From contig CP136068.1 in the NCBI GenBank assembly GCA_032622095.1, positions 159,733,465 to 159,797,464 on the forward strand: DNA of 64,000 bases. Reading direction: 5' to 3'. The translations under genes were made by a program, and so were the position numbers. Within the stretch, counting starts at the first letter, position 1; each line of letters starts with the position of its first letter. This DNA is from Siphonodentalium dalli (lineage: Eukaryota; Mollusca; Scaphopoda; Gadilida; Siphonodentaliidae). Positions 36,701-48,432 of the stretch are shown here, piece by piece. Under the pieces are notes generated by a model, which searched no databases, was not told where the DNA came from, and worked only from the letters and a program-made list of their open reading frames with translations.

Positions 36701-37055
36701 TCCTAGAATTGCGAGTGTGATTTTAGCTTCTCGGATTATCTCCAAAACAATATACCTAACGTCAACAAAATGAAAACACTGGAGCGTGACTGTCGAGATT
36801 GAAGAAACAAATTACATCGTGACTAAACTAAAAGGTAGATACTGCGCGTTTATGAAAATATGGAGTATAGTACAGCACATACATTAGTGGATCAGTGTGT
36901 ATCATTTGGCATTTTAGGTACACCGACTAAGTGTTCGATTCAATAGCTTAATGTTGACAGAATGAGCGAATAGGTTAAACATATCTTGCTGCTTAATGTA
37001 GTATCGGATTCCCAATACTTGTGATATCAAACTCACTGTAAAATTAGGGGTCGCC

Positions 37056-37513
37056 TATGGAATCCTATTAGGGCCACTTGCTAATGGCGCTTTCGGCGCA
37101 CTTTTTGTCGCTTTCGGCGCTTTCGGCGCGCGCCGAAACATACCCTAATGGCGCACTTTTTGTCGCTTCCGGCGCGCGCCATTAGGGAGTGGACCTAATA
37201 GTATACCCAATGGCGCTTTCGGCGCGCGCCGAAAGCGACAAAAAGTGCGCCATTAGTAACGCGCCGAAAGCGAAAAAATGTGCGCCGTTACGGCGCACGT
37301 TTTGTCGCTTTCGGCGCGCCGAAACATGCGCTAATATCGCGCCGAAAGCGACAAATAGTGCGCCGTAACGGCGCATATTTTGTCGCTTTCGGCGCTTTCG
37401 GCGCGTTAGTAATGGCGCACTTTTTGTCGCTTTCGGCGCTTTCGGCGCATCGCGCCGAAAGCGCCGAAAGCGCCGAAAGCGACATTAGCAAGTGGCCCTA
37501 ATAGGATTCCATA
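37056..37513. mobile_element. 458-bp GC-rich palindromic MITE made of GGCGCTTTC repeats
   Basis: The ends are a perfect 31-bp inverted repeat (37056-37086 and 37483-37513; outer part TATGGAATCCTATTAGGG) that continues inward with one mismatch. The element is flanked by a 6-bp direct repeat GTCGCC (37050-37055 and 37514-37519). The paralogous introns at about 44718-44728 and 48085-48095 read straight through this site without the element, so it is an insertion younger than the duplication. The inside is almost only GGCGCTTTC/GAAAGCGCC and ACTTTTTGTCGC motifs in both orientations, with an internal decayed copy of the end (CATTAGGGAGTGGACCTAAT). It is strongly GC- and CpG-rich inside AT-rich DNA. 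No protein; superfamily unknown. Confidence 0.92.
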
Positions 37514-39668
37514 GTCGCCATATGTTCTTCGTCTTATTTTCGCATTCATATAAGATACCGATTTAGCGGCTCTAATTTCATTGGACTGAACCACAAGTTT
37601 GACTAATATCCAGTTCTGCCAATTATGACTGCATACATGTATACCGCCACTGAGGTCCCAGGGGTTTCATTGGAAATTAATTAAAAACTAAGATTTTAGC
37701 GAGTTTAAGCCGTCATGTTGACAGACTTCTTTGGAACATTCATCATAACTTCGGACGACATAATACAATGGGGTCATAAAAACATAATTATAGCATTTTA
37801 CCTTTTATGGTCCCTTTCCAGTAAAACCATTATGAGGCAAGTATAGCGATTTTTCCGCCATGTTTATTTGACCCGAATTTAAAGATGGCCCAAGGCTTCC
37901 GGTCGGTCAGCTGGTGGATTATTAAGGCGGATACCGCAGACCATTGGAGTCCACACAGATAAAAAAGTGAATGCGCGGAAATACGCAATAGCCATACATA
38001 ACGGTTTGGCTGTCGGACTATACTGTTGTTTGTACTCTAGATATTGCATGTACATAGCCAATATCAGACTCTTCCCCGTCAACTTAATTTTGGGCTGAAG
38101 TTTCTTTAAATGTGGCGCTGTCCTTCTCTGCTGCCACTCACTTTGCCAGGTTTATTTCAAATATTGCTCCATACATTCACCACCCGGTCGAGTGGCCTTC
38201 ATAATTTCCTATGACAAAGGTGGGCCTGCTGAATTTATATGATTCTGGTAGTTTAATGAGTTTGGTCCATCCAATATATTTTCCCAAAGAGAAGATACAA
38301 TTTACTAAGAGAGATGGACATATCTAGATGGCCTGTTCAAAATTGGTGGTCACAGTTTGTAGTCAAATATAGTTTCTTCTGAGATAACGGAAACACAGTA
38401 AGTAGCACATAACTTTTCAGGATCCTCCAAACCTGGCATATAACAAGGGTACATCTGACCGATATAGAGGATGATTTCCATCATTTTAGAGCATAATCAT
38501 AGCCTATCATAAACAACTAAAAAAAATCGCCGCTCTGTATCGGGCACATGTAGCTGATTTATAGCAACATTTCGTTTAAACTGAGAATAATTAGTAAGTA
38601 TAACACCACGAACAGATGACCACCTGGCCATTTATTTACAACATCTGCATTTTCATGGAGATATGATAACCAGGTGTCCTCAAAATCTTAGTCTAACCCA
38701 CTATATATGGATTTATACATTTATATGCAAAGCCAAATTGTCGTCTTCTATTTTTCCGAATTAAAGACGTTTATTTGTTTTGATCTAAATAAGAATATTG
38801 AAAAAACAAACAAACAAACCTCAAATACAGCCACGTCGACTGTATCATTTAAAACATCAGAAGTACGCGCATTTGCAAATTAGTAAATACGTCTTTATTA
38901 GTGGGACAAATTAATTGCGATAAACAAATAAAGAAAATATCTCGGACAAAGCGAGCCACTACTTATAAGCCATGTATACTACTGACGTTGTGTGATGTCA
39001 TTTGGAAATACAATGTATGATAATACGTGTAACACTTTGAGCAAGAGTATGTTCCATTACCACCAAAATTAGTCCACAGCAGAGGGTTTGGCATCAATTT
39101 AACCTGTGCAGCGCCGGGTAATCCTGTATTGCTTATATATACATGTATACTGTATTTTTGTCACGTTCTGTGGATCAAAATAGATATGTAAATACGAGTT
39201 AGGCGTATTCTACCGACACAATATTATATAGAAAGCAAAACAAAGTGACATAACTGTATCAAATTTTCACATGTCAGCACTTCGATGTTCTTTATTTAAC
39301 ACCAGCATGGTAACCAGGCGTTGTCCAGGATAAGTGCTGTGAAACCATCTGATGTGGTCAAAGTTCTGGAGGTGCATTACATATATGGAATTCATGAATA
39401 TACAAAACCTCAATATATGGAATCATGAATATTCAAATCTCCATATATGGAATTCACCTCCATAACTTTGACCTGTGACACTTAAACCACGGAACGGGAG
39501 CTGGATAGATTCAATATAGCCGCGACTCAGTGACAGGACTTATTAATTCCTAAAGCATGTATATTATTAGTATTCCAAGTATTTTACTTTTGGTCCACAG
39601 AACGTGTCAATCGCAGACACATATGCATAATCACCAGGTAAAATTTGAATATTAAAGTGTAGCTTTAA
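37514..39668 (+). other. Intron 3 segment homologous to the pre-B-exon region
   Basis: 37514-38160 aligns with 44725-45215, the stretch that precedes the B-type EGF exon in the next unit (GGACTGAACCAC, TTTTAGCGA, AGCCGTCAT, GGTGGATTATTAAG, CACTTTGCCxGGTTT). No B-type exon follows here, so it was lost or never present in this unit. 39355-39480 is a small palindrome (GTCAAAGTTCTGGAGGTG against CACCTCCATAACTTTGAC). An inverted pair TCACGTTCTGTGGATCAAAA and TTTTGGTCCACAGAACGTG (39162 and 39588) surrounds it. Confidence 0.55.
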
Positions 39669-41144
39669 AGATACGGGCGGTGTTGGCGTTGTATATGCTG
39701 TTAAACTAATCACCTCGGTCAAAAACCGCCATAAACAGAAAGCATAGTAAACTAGAATGCACTCAGAGAGATTCCAACGTACGCAAAAATGTAATAAACA
39801 ATAATTTAAAAAATAATTTCACTGTATTTTACTTAATTTATTTAATTTAATTTAATGTTAGCAAAAAAAGAAAATTACCATTTCTCATTTCATCACAGAT
39901 AAAAGGCAAATTACTATATTAATCATTTAAGTAATTAAAACCAATTCCATGTTGCCGAAAGGATGAGACTTTAATATCGATTACATTTTTTTCAGCGGCA
40001 TATTTTCATTTTCATTTTCCGATAGTCAAAGTTGACCAAAGGAGCAATTATAATAAATATTTAATACTATTTGTGTAAATATTGATAGCAGCCAATATGC
40101 AACAATAATATCAATAATTAATCAATAAATAATCAATAACGATCATTTTATGTAATAATAAACTCTTCAAACGGTGTTTGTGTCAACAAATGCGTTTTGT
40201 TTTGTGTTACGTCATTCGTCGTATTTGACCCGGAACTCGGCTGAAGGTTAGGCTATTCAGCCTATTGCGTCGAATTACGAAATCGCGCTTTGAATATCTC
40301 TCTTTTCACGCACGATAAAAAGAGGTCTTCGCACGAACCAAAAATGATAAAACTTCCCAATTATAAGTAAAAATACCCAAATGAAGGAGTCTATGTAGGT
40401 CCCGAAGGAGTCTATAGACTCTTTGATGTAGAGTTCTGATGGAGAAAATGTAGGTCGATCTATTTTGTCATAACTCTGACGTATTTTGACCTGGGAGAAA
40501 AAATCGAAATCGAGGCTCACTACGAGCATGCCAGTTTTAAATAGAGAAACAGGGAATCCCGACAAATGGCGATATCGGCGACAAACAAATAATCGAAAAC
40601 AACACATAAAATAAACAGAAAAAACGCGGCACAGTAAAAATGTCAGAACGCCACGAGGTTTTACGTCGTTTTTGGTGACGTCATGGAGTGAAACGGAGTA
40701 GGGTGACAACAACGTACGAATCTGTCTGATCGCCATACTGTTGCGCGAGCGCACGTAAATATAGACAGACTTTGTTATTATAACAATCAGAAATATGTTA
40801 TTGTCAAATGTTGTTCCTTTGTTATGAAACAAAAGCAAAAAAAAAACGTTATAGAACATGGCTTTTGTTTAGATCCGTATATGGTAAACATAAAGAGCAT
40901 TATTTGTTACTGTTTCCTGATATGGAAATAATAAAGAGCGTTTATATCATTTGTGTTTTATTAATAAATATAATTGCGCTGTGTTATGTTTGCGTACACC
41001 ATCGTACGTACTTGATGACAATATACTATGTACGCGCTGATTGTGTTTGGCATATGAACAAAACTATATATATTTTAATATTCCTTCTGTTGGTGGCGAT
41101 TTGAACAAATATGAATACATCTGCAACGAACGCCGCCCGCGCCT
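39669..41144 (+). mobile_element. piggyBac-like MITE, long copy (1.48 kb)
   Basis: Flanked by TTAA on both sides (39665-39668 and 41145-41148). Ends AGATACGGGCGGTG and CGCCCGCGCCT correspond to the ends of the 490-bp copies at 45560 and 54092. The first ~90 bp (AAAAACCGCC, AACAGAAAG) and the last ~400 bp (AGACAGACTTTGT, GTAAACATAAAGAGC, GATATGGAA, TAAAGAGCGTTTAT) match the short copies. About 980 bp between roughly 39760 and 40740 have no counterpart. This is either a nested insertion or a less deleted ancestor. Superfamily inferred from the TTAA target. Confidence 0.75.
40275..40859 (-). other. Unrecognised open reading frame, 194 codons, inside the long MITE
   Basis: This is the longest non-repetitive open frame in the window. 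Its larger part lies in the extra segment of the long piggyBac-like copy. The translation has hydrophobic cysteine-containing stretches (VFSVYFMCCFRLFVCRRYR) and a middle part with MAIRQIRTLLSPYSVSL. I do not recognise a transposase catalytic triad or a DDE domain. It could be a remnant of the autonomous element, a host gene fragment or chance. Confidence 0.2.
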
Positions 41145-41889
41145 TTAAGTCAAATGTGTATGAGTGCGTATGAGTGCGTGAAAAAGAACGTTGAACAGTA
41201 TGCTGCATAACATCTATCTCCCAAAGTATAGGTTGGGGAATACCAATGTGTTATCAAAAATTGCACGACATAGGTATGTCACAAAAGGAGACAAGTGTCT
41301 ATATTTTAGTGCATACGGAAATTTCGGCTTCCGTTTTAGTCACGCCATGACTGGCAATACGGTCGATAAAGGTGCTCAAACATAATTAACCATTGCAAAT
41401 GGTGATACTACATGCAGATGGAATGTAGCATTACTCGTGGTTGTTTATACCAACGATTATCTGCATAATTATAATGTTCGAAGTTTGAGCCATTATAGCA
41501 TGACAGGTATTGGGACCCGGGTAAGCTGTATGTGCGATTACTATGGAACCAATCCAATACCTCAATGGCTAAACCATTGCTAACCACATAAAAAATAATT
41601 AACGAACTATTATCTACATCATATGGCACGGGATTACCTTTTCTGGCTCGCAGTTCAGCCTTACTGTCATATCACGTATATATACGAGTTGAGCGTATGA
41701 CATTCGTAACACACGTCGTTCAGCACAATATAAATCTTCCGCACAACGAACTAGGACATATGCGAATAACGAATAGTGTATATGAACAAAAAATGTTAAT
41801 TCCATTCGTTGTATTTTGTTTGTGGAGCCATTGCTTTACGTTCATATCCCATTAATTCGTCCAGAATAAATGTGCAAACATTAACAACG

Positions 41890-42450
41890 GTGCGTAGTTC
41901 AGCCGTTGTGTTCTCCGGAAATGCACAGTCAATAGATTGGAATAGTATTATAATCTCAGCGTATTAATACATTATTTTAGTAGAGCTAATGTTTAGTGCT
42001 AACGTATCAGTATTATTAAAGACTCACATTTATAAGGGACACAAGGCACTTTCATCGGGTAAATGACATATGACAACACCAATAAGAAACAGTTACAGAA
42101 TATACACACTTTATATCATATCGATAACGACACTTAGCGTCTTTAAAATATCGTTATGTAAATACACTTTCACTGTGAGTTGTATGTCAACACACATCGT
42201 TGGTCTTGTAGTAAGTTCTAGTGTTAGTCTGAATAAGATTTTCCAATTATTGTTAACCTTTTTTTTTACCTTTTTGAATATTTACCAATTTTACCGTCAA
42301 GTTGACTAATATTTGACTGACTTATTGGAATAGATTGATTGCTATCGGTAATGTTCAAAACTTCACAGTTTCATCTACATTCTAAACCTCATTATTGAAG
42401 AGTAATTAGTAATAAATTAAGAACAGCAGCAATTTATTTACCATTGAACA
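41890..42450 (+). repeat. Duplicated upstream flank of EGF exon 2
   Basis: Homologous to 35510-36060 upstream of EGF exon 1: shared GCCGTTGTGTTCTC, TATTAATACATT, ACACAAGG, TTCATCGGGTAAAT and GATTGCTATCGGTAATGTTC. This shows that the A-type exon was duplicated with at least 600 bp of upstream intron. Confidence 0.8.
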
Positions 42451-42649
42451 TTGACCATTATCCATGAGATTACAGCTCAATTAAATGTGCAGATCCATGC
42501 TTATGGAGCTTCATCGCATGTCGCAGTTACCGCCATATTTAGCACAGGCATCGTCACAGACACTTGTTTTGTCATTTGTGTTTTAAAAACTAGGTCATTG
42601 TAACGCCGATATCTCAACAGAACATTAGTATAAATTGCAAAAAGTAATT

Positions 42650-43206
42650 AATGTTGAAGCAAGGATTTTTTCCCACAACCCAAAATACTCGCATGCAACA
42701 CCCATTGCTACACTACTTACACTACCTTCCAATCCGCTACTACAAACGTGCGTCATTCTGTTATAGAAAATCAGAATCCAGTTCAATCATTCTCCCTGTA
42801 AAACCTCAATATTACCTCAATATTACACCTATGAATCTCAGGTCAAAGACACAAGCTCTAATGGATATTCCATAAAACAAATTGAAAACCTATGGCGATA
42901 GAGCATTGATTCCTATGCTCCAAATGTTTTGAACTCACTGAGACACGACACAATATTTTCAAACTCTCTGACCGATTTCAAATCTTTGTTAAAGACTGAA
43001 TTATTCTGTGCTCATTATGGGGAAGTTATCTCAGATGTTGTTTACCGCTTTGTATGTATGTGTTAATATTATGACACCATCTCGTGTGTATAGGCCTATG
43101 ATGCGTACATAAATGCATGTGTGTATCGCGTGGTCTAGATGGTACTAGAATGACTGTAAGCGTTATGGGGCATCTGGGATAATGCGATATATAAATATAA
43201 TTTATT
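42650..43206 (+). pseudogene. L2/CR1-like LINE 3' fragment
   Basis: Broken translation: LLHYLHYLPIRYYKRASF, MNLRSKTQALMDIP, YGDRA, YAPNVLNSLR, then SLTDFKSLLKTELF. The last parts correspond to the W/F-NSLP...SLxxFKxxLKTxLF end of L2-type ORF2. The tail GATAATGCGATATATAAATA is the usual 3' end. The 3' part recurs at 46609 and 49175 next to EGF exons, and the duplication junctions fall inside it. Confidence 0.82.
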
Positions 43207-43305
43207 ATGTACTTGTTCATGAAAGTTCATGTTCACTTATATTTATTTCGTATAAACCCACTTTGATGACCTTGTGTTCCTTTAACTTTTCGCGCCTATA
43301 TACAG

Positions 43306-43419
43306 ATATAGACGAATGCCTCCCGCTGCCATGCCAGAATGGAGCAACATGTCAAGACGCCGTAAACTCCTACACTTGCTTGTGTGCTGCTGGATTCTCA
43401 GGCGTCAACTGCGAAAATG
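43306..43419 (+). CDS. Exon 4: calcium-binding EGF domain 2 (A type)
   Basis: 114 bp, phase 1-1, acceptor TATATACAG, donor G|GTAAGTG. Encodes [16 protein letters not shown], then [15 protein letters not shown] and SGVNCEN. Six cysteines, D-I-D-E-C and C-x-D-x4-Y-x-C give the calcium-binding type. The O-fucose consensus CQNGATC is present. The first loop CLPLPC lacks the serine of the O-glucose consensus, unlike domain 1. This unit (42965-46608) is the most complete of the tandem duplication. Confidence 0.93.
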
Positions 43420-43469
43420 GTAAGTGTGGATAAAATAATCAATATCGTATGTTTCTGTTGATTGTGTTA

Positions 43470-44000
43470 CCCATTATCTATGAATAATTATGAAGCCCAT
43501 TATCTCTTAAACATTGATCAGGGTGCCGGGTATCTCTGGAACATTGACTAGGGAACCCATTGTCCCTTATACGGTGATTAGGGTACCCAGGATCTCTGAA
43601 ATGTTGATTTGGGTGCCCTGGATCTACCAAACGTTGACTAGGGTAGCCATGATCTATGTTACGTTCATTTTGGGGTAAATATGATATCTGCAACGTTGAT
43701 TATGATACCCATGATATATGAATCGTTGATTATTGTACCCATAATCTCCCACACGTTGATTAGGGTAACCAGTATATAAGATACGTTCATGTAGGGTACA
43801 CTGAGGCGTGATTAGTTTACCCATGATCTCGAAATGTCGATCGGGGTGCCCGTGATCTGAAGCACGTTGATTGTGGAACACGGATTACACAAAACGTTGA
43901 GTATGGTGCCCAGGTTATACAACATGTGCATTAGTGTCCCCTGGATATACACATTGTTGATCAGGGTGCATGGGATATACACAACGTTGACTTATGAAAT
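43470..44000. repeat. Degenerate 30-bp minisatellite after EGF exon 2
   Basis: About 17 loose copies of the ACGTTGATTAGGGTACCCA-type unit. They leave a reading frame open on the minus strand (43478-43881) that is a repeat artefact. Confidence 0.85.
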
Positions 44001-45306
44001 ATATCAATCGTTAATATAATTGAAAACACTGCAGCGTGAATGTCAAGATTGGAGAAACAAATTACATCATAACTTAACTTAACGGTAGATACACAAATGT
44101 AGACGTTGCGCGTTTACATGTAATCCAATGGGGATCATAGTACATCACACACAAATTAGTGGATACATGTAGTTTAACTCTGCCCATCTCGTGAATGCGA
44201 ATGCAAAAGCAGTCCCACCCAGTAATGTGATTTCGACCTTTGACGTTAATTAGTTGTGAGAAAATAATTCCACCCTGTATAGTCCGGCCGACAAGTCACA
44301 GACGTTTAGTTTTCACCTATCAAGTTTTGTCATCAATGAATTCCGGTGGTAGATCACTATTCTGAAGAATCCACCGCCTGATCAGCTGGAAGTCTTAATT
44401 GGGAAGTTTGAGAAATTGGGGTTTAATTAAAATGGAGGTCAAAATTGCCTCCCAGTGGTGGGATATAACCCTTATATTACTTGTCATCTACATAACATAC
44501 AACCGAATGTCCTAGTTATGCGCGAGTTAAACTGAGTTCGCCAAATATGCTGATCGGCATTTTAGTATGATTCGGCATTTTAGGTACACCAATAAATATT
44601 TCGATTTAATGGCTTAATTTTGACGGAGTGAGCCAATAGTTAAAAAGATATATTGCTGCCTGGTGTAGTGTCGGATTACCAATACTTGTCATGATATCAG
44701 ACTCACTATAAAGTTAGGGGACGCCATTTGTTCTTCATTCTATGTACGCACTTATATCAGGCTCCGATTTGATGGTTCTATGTTTGTTGGACTGAACCAC
44801 CAGTTTGACAAAGAAAAACATTTCTGGCAATTAGGACTTCATATACCGCTACAGTGGCGTTTTGTTCGGTATTAAGTAAGCACTAATATTTTAGCGATTC
44901 CAAGCCGTCATTTTGAAGGCCTCCTCTGAAACATTCAGCACAAATTGGGAAGAAATAACTCAATGATACAATAAAACATATACCATTATACTTGTATGGT
45001 TCTTTTCCAGTAGACACTTATGTTGCAAGGATAGCTATTTTTACCGCCATCTAACGTTAACCCGAATTTCTCAAATTCGCCTAGGCGTTCAGTCGGTGGA
45101 TTATTAAGACGAATATCCTAGACCACAGGAACCCACCAAGAAAAACAAACTGTATACCCAAAGTTTCTTATAATATGCCACTATCCTTACTCATTCACTT
45201 TGCCGGGTTTAACTGATGCTGTTAATAAAGGACACCGTTATTTTCTCTAAAGGATCGCACTGAGAATGATTTATATGCTAGGTGTATGTCCACTTTATGT
45301 TGACAG

Positions 45307-45420
45307 ATATAGACGAATGTGTGTTGGTACTGTGTCAGAATGGAGCGACTTGCACAAACTACGTTGGTTATTACCACTGCGCATGTCCCGCTGGATTCTC
45401 AAGTGACAACTGTGAGATCG
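45307..45420 (+). CDS. Exon 5: calcium-binding EGF domain 3 (B type)
   Basis: 114 bp, phase 1-1, acceptor TGTTGACAG, donor G|GTGAGTT. Encodes DIDECVLVLCQNGATC, then TNYVGYYHCACPAGF and SSDNCEI. The six EGF cysteines are present. The hydroxylation site uses Asn (C-x-N-x4-Y-x-C) where the A type has Asp. It is a distinct EGF lineage from the A exons, and its only close relative is the broken exon at 48433-48524. Confidence 0.93.
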
Positions 45421-45559
45421 GTGAGTTCAATTATCAGATCTGGCAATTCCCCAATATAGCTAAAATAGCCATATGTAGCTATCCTACCTACATATGGCTA
45501 TGGTTGATGGATTATTATGGTTGAATAGAGATAACCCAATCCAACAAACAATCATTTAA

Positions 45560-46049
45560 AGGTACGGTTGGCCTTGGCGGTGGGTATCCTGTGAAAATAT
45601 TTCCACCCGTCAAAAACCGCCACAAACAGAAAGAACAACAAAATGTAGACAGACTTTGTCCGTATACAATTAAGAAATATTGCATAAACAGTATGTTATT
45701 GTCATATCTTTGACCATTGTTATGTAAACAAAAGCATAAAAAGTTACCTTTCTGGTGTTAATATTATGACGGTAAACATAAAGAGCGTTCTTTGTTGGCG
45801 AATTCCTGATATGGAACGAATAAAGAGCGTTTATGCCATTTGTGTGTGATTAGCCATCAGCATTGTGCTGTCTTCTGTAACACAATCAGGCTCTTGCTTA
45901 GGTAAAATATAGTAAATCTTTATGATAACATGCTGTTTACGCGATGGTCATGGTATATATGAACGAAACTGTATGCGTTTTAATGTTTTTCTGTTTACGG
46001 TGATTGGAACAAATATGAATATTTTCGACAACTAAGGCCTCACGTGCCT
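45560..46049 (+). mobile_element. 490-bp piggyBac-like MITE, copy 2
   Basis: Left target TTAA (45556-45559), right TTGA (46050-46053, one change). Ends AGGTACGGTTGGCCTTGG and AAGGCCTCACGTGCCT are imperfect inverted repeats. The paralogous introns at 48643 (TTAC) and 61134 (TTAA) read through the same flank (CAATCATTTA, ATATA) without the element, so they are empty sites. No coding capacity. Confidence 0.92.
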
Positions 46050-46608
46050 TTGAATATACAAGAACATGATTTGATTATAATCTTAGTAAATTATATTGTT
46101 TGCCATGTTCGTGTATAATTAACAAAATATTCCAACATGGTTACTTTTGCCTGATAACTGTACATAAACAGAAGAAGCACAACTCACACATGGATGGATC
46201 TGAGTCCAATATCACATACCACGACCAATTTCCAAACATATGCAAGCGCTTATCTATGCTACTCGGGTATTCCGCAAGCTGGTGTAACCGAAATGTCATA
46301 GGTGGTGGTTTCGTAAGTTGTGATAACATGATACCCCTCACACTGAGTTACAAAAGCTCGTGGTGATCCCTGCATGCAATTGGTAAAATATTGTTTTACG
46401 ATAGTCAATTGTAGCTACAATAACTACATATAGCTATTGTAGCAATACTTGGGTATTGTCAGACATGTTGTTGTCCGTTTGGCGTAAATACTGTCCGTTA
46501 GAATGGCGTCGCAGGGAAGATCCACGCAATAAAATATGCGACATAACTGTGTCAGGTCACGCACATTCTAATTCAACTATCATAACTATTACATATGATT
46601 ATGACGGT

Positions 46609-46858
46609 GCTCTGACTGAATTCAAGTCTTTGTTAAAGAGTGAATTATTCTGTGCTCGTTGTGGGGAAGTTATCTCAGATGTTGTTTGACGATTTGTATG
46701 TATGTGTTAGTCTTATGTCATCACCTGGTGTGTATAGGCCTATGATGTGTGCATATATGTATGTGTGTATCGCGTATTCTAGAGGGCAGGGTACTAGCAG
46801 GAATGTAAGCGCTCTGTGCCATCTGTGATAATGCAATATATAAAATAAATTTATTATG
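46609..46858 (+). repeat. Duplicated LINE 3' fragment upstream of EGF exon 4
   Basis: Begins abruptly at the codons for LTEFKSLLK and ends with the ATAATGCAATATATAAA tail, matching 42965-43206. The text before it (ATGATTATGACGGTGC) belongs to the end of the previous duplication unit, so 46609 is a duplication junction. Confidence 0.85.
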
Positions 46859-46954
46859 TACTTGTTCATGAGAGTTGATATTCATTTAGGTTTATTTCAT
46901 ATAAACCCACTTTGATGAACTTGTGTTCCTTTAACTGTTCGTGCTTATATACAG

Positions 46955-47068
46955 ATATAGACGAATGCCTCCCGGTGCCATGCCAGAATGGAGCAACTTG
47001 TCAAGATGCTGTCAACTCCTACACTTGTGGGTGTGCTGCTGGATTCTCGGGCGTCAACTGCGAAACCG
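46955..47068 (+). CDS. Exon 6: calcium-binding EGF domain 4 (A type)
   Basis: 114 bp, phase 1-1, acceptor ATATACAG, donor G|GTAAGTG. Encodes [16 protein letters not shown], then [15 protein letters not shown] and SGVNCET. All six cysteines, the calcium-binding start, the Asp hydroxylation site and the O-fucose consensus are present. It is nearly identical to exons 4 and 7, pointing to a recent duplication. Confidence 0.93.
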
Positions 47069-47089
47069 GTAAGTGTGGTTAAATAATCT

Positions 47090-47560
47090 AGTTTATGGTT
47101 ATGAAGCCCATTATTTCTAAAACGTTGATCAGGGTTTCCGGCATCTCCGGAACATTGACTAGGGCACCAATTGTGCCTTAAATGTTGATTAGGGTACCCA
47201 TGAACTCTGAAATGTTGATTTGGTGCCCGGGATCTATCAAACGTTGACTAGGGTACCAATGATCTCTAAAACGTTGCATAGGGTACCCGATATCTCCCAA
47301 ACGTTGACTGTAACGTTCATTTTGGGAGAAATAGGATATCTGAAACGTTTATGGTACCCATGACCTCTCCAACGTTGATTAGTATACCCAGGGTCTCGAA
47401 ATGTTGATTGGGGTGCCCGTGATATAAAAAACGTTGATTGTGGAAGACAGGTTATACAAAACGTTGATTATGGTGCCCAGGTTATACAACATGTTGATTA
47501 ATGTGCCCGGAATATACAAATTGTTGACCAGGGTGCATGGGATCTACTCAACGTTGTCTA
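47090..47560. repeat. Degenerate 30-bp minisatellite after EGF exon 4
   Basis: About 15 copies of the GTTGATTAGGGTACCCA-type unit, homologous to 43470-44000. Confidence 0.85.
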
Positions 47561-48432
47561 CGGAATATAACGATTGTCAATGGAATGGAAAACACTGGAG
47601 CGTGGCAGTCAAGATTGGAGAAACAAATTACACCTTAACTTAACTTAACGGTAGATACACAAACTTAGATGCTGCGTGTGTACATGTACCAATGGGGATA
47701 ATAGTAACTCACACACACTAGTGGATCAGTTTGTAAAATTAATGCCGACTGAATTAAATATTTAACTCTGGCCATGTCGTGAATGCAAATCAAAATGGTG
47801 GTCATAATTGCCACCCTTGCCTGTATTGCCTCCCAGTGGTGGGATATAACCCATATATTACCTGCCATCTACACAATATACAACCGAACGACGTAGTTAT
47901 ACATTAGTTAAACTGAGTTCGCGAAATATTCTGATCGGCAAGATATTATGATTCGGCATTTTAGATACGCGGACAAACATTTCAATTTAATGGCTTAGTT
48001 TTGACGGAGGGAGCCGATAGTTCAAACTATATATTACTGCCTGATGTAGTGTCGAATTACTAGTAATTATCATGATATCAGACTCACTATACAGCTAGGG
48101 GTCACCATTTGTTCTTCGTCCTGTGTACGCATTTATATAAGGTTCCGATTTGATGGTTCCATGATTGTTGGACTGAAACACCAGTTTAACAAAAACATAT
48201 TTCTGGCAATTAGGACTCCATATACCGCTACAGTGGCGTTTTGTTCGGAATTAAGTAAGCACTAATATTTTAGCGATTCCAAGCCGTCATTTTGAAGGCC
48301 TCCTCTGAAACATTCAGCACAAATTCTGACGAAATTATAATTGTGTGGTTCTTTCCCAGTAGACACTTATGTGGCAAGGATAGCAATTGTACCACCATCT
48401 AACTTTAACCCGAATTTCTCAAATTCGCCTAC

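Noticed and set aside
37182-37594. Frames rich in RRKRQ / FGAFGA motifs
   Set aside because: By-products of GGCGCTTTC repeats in the palindromic MITE, open on both strands.
38160-38300. Expected B-type EGF exon in unit 1
   Set aside because: The upstream flank is conserved, but no cysteine-rich exon or D-x-D-E-C start is present after it.
43478-43881. Minus-strand frames rich in GYPNQR / DPGHPNQ motifs
   Set aside because: Translations of the 30-bp minisatellite.
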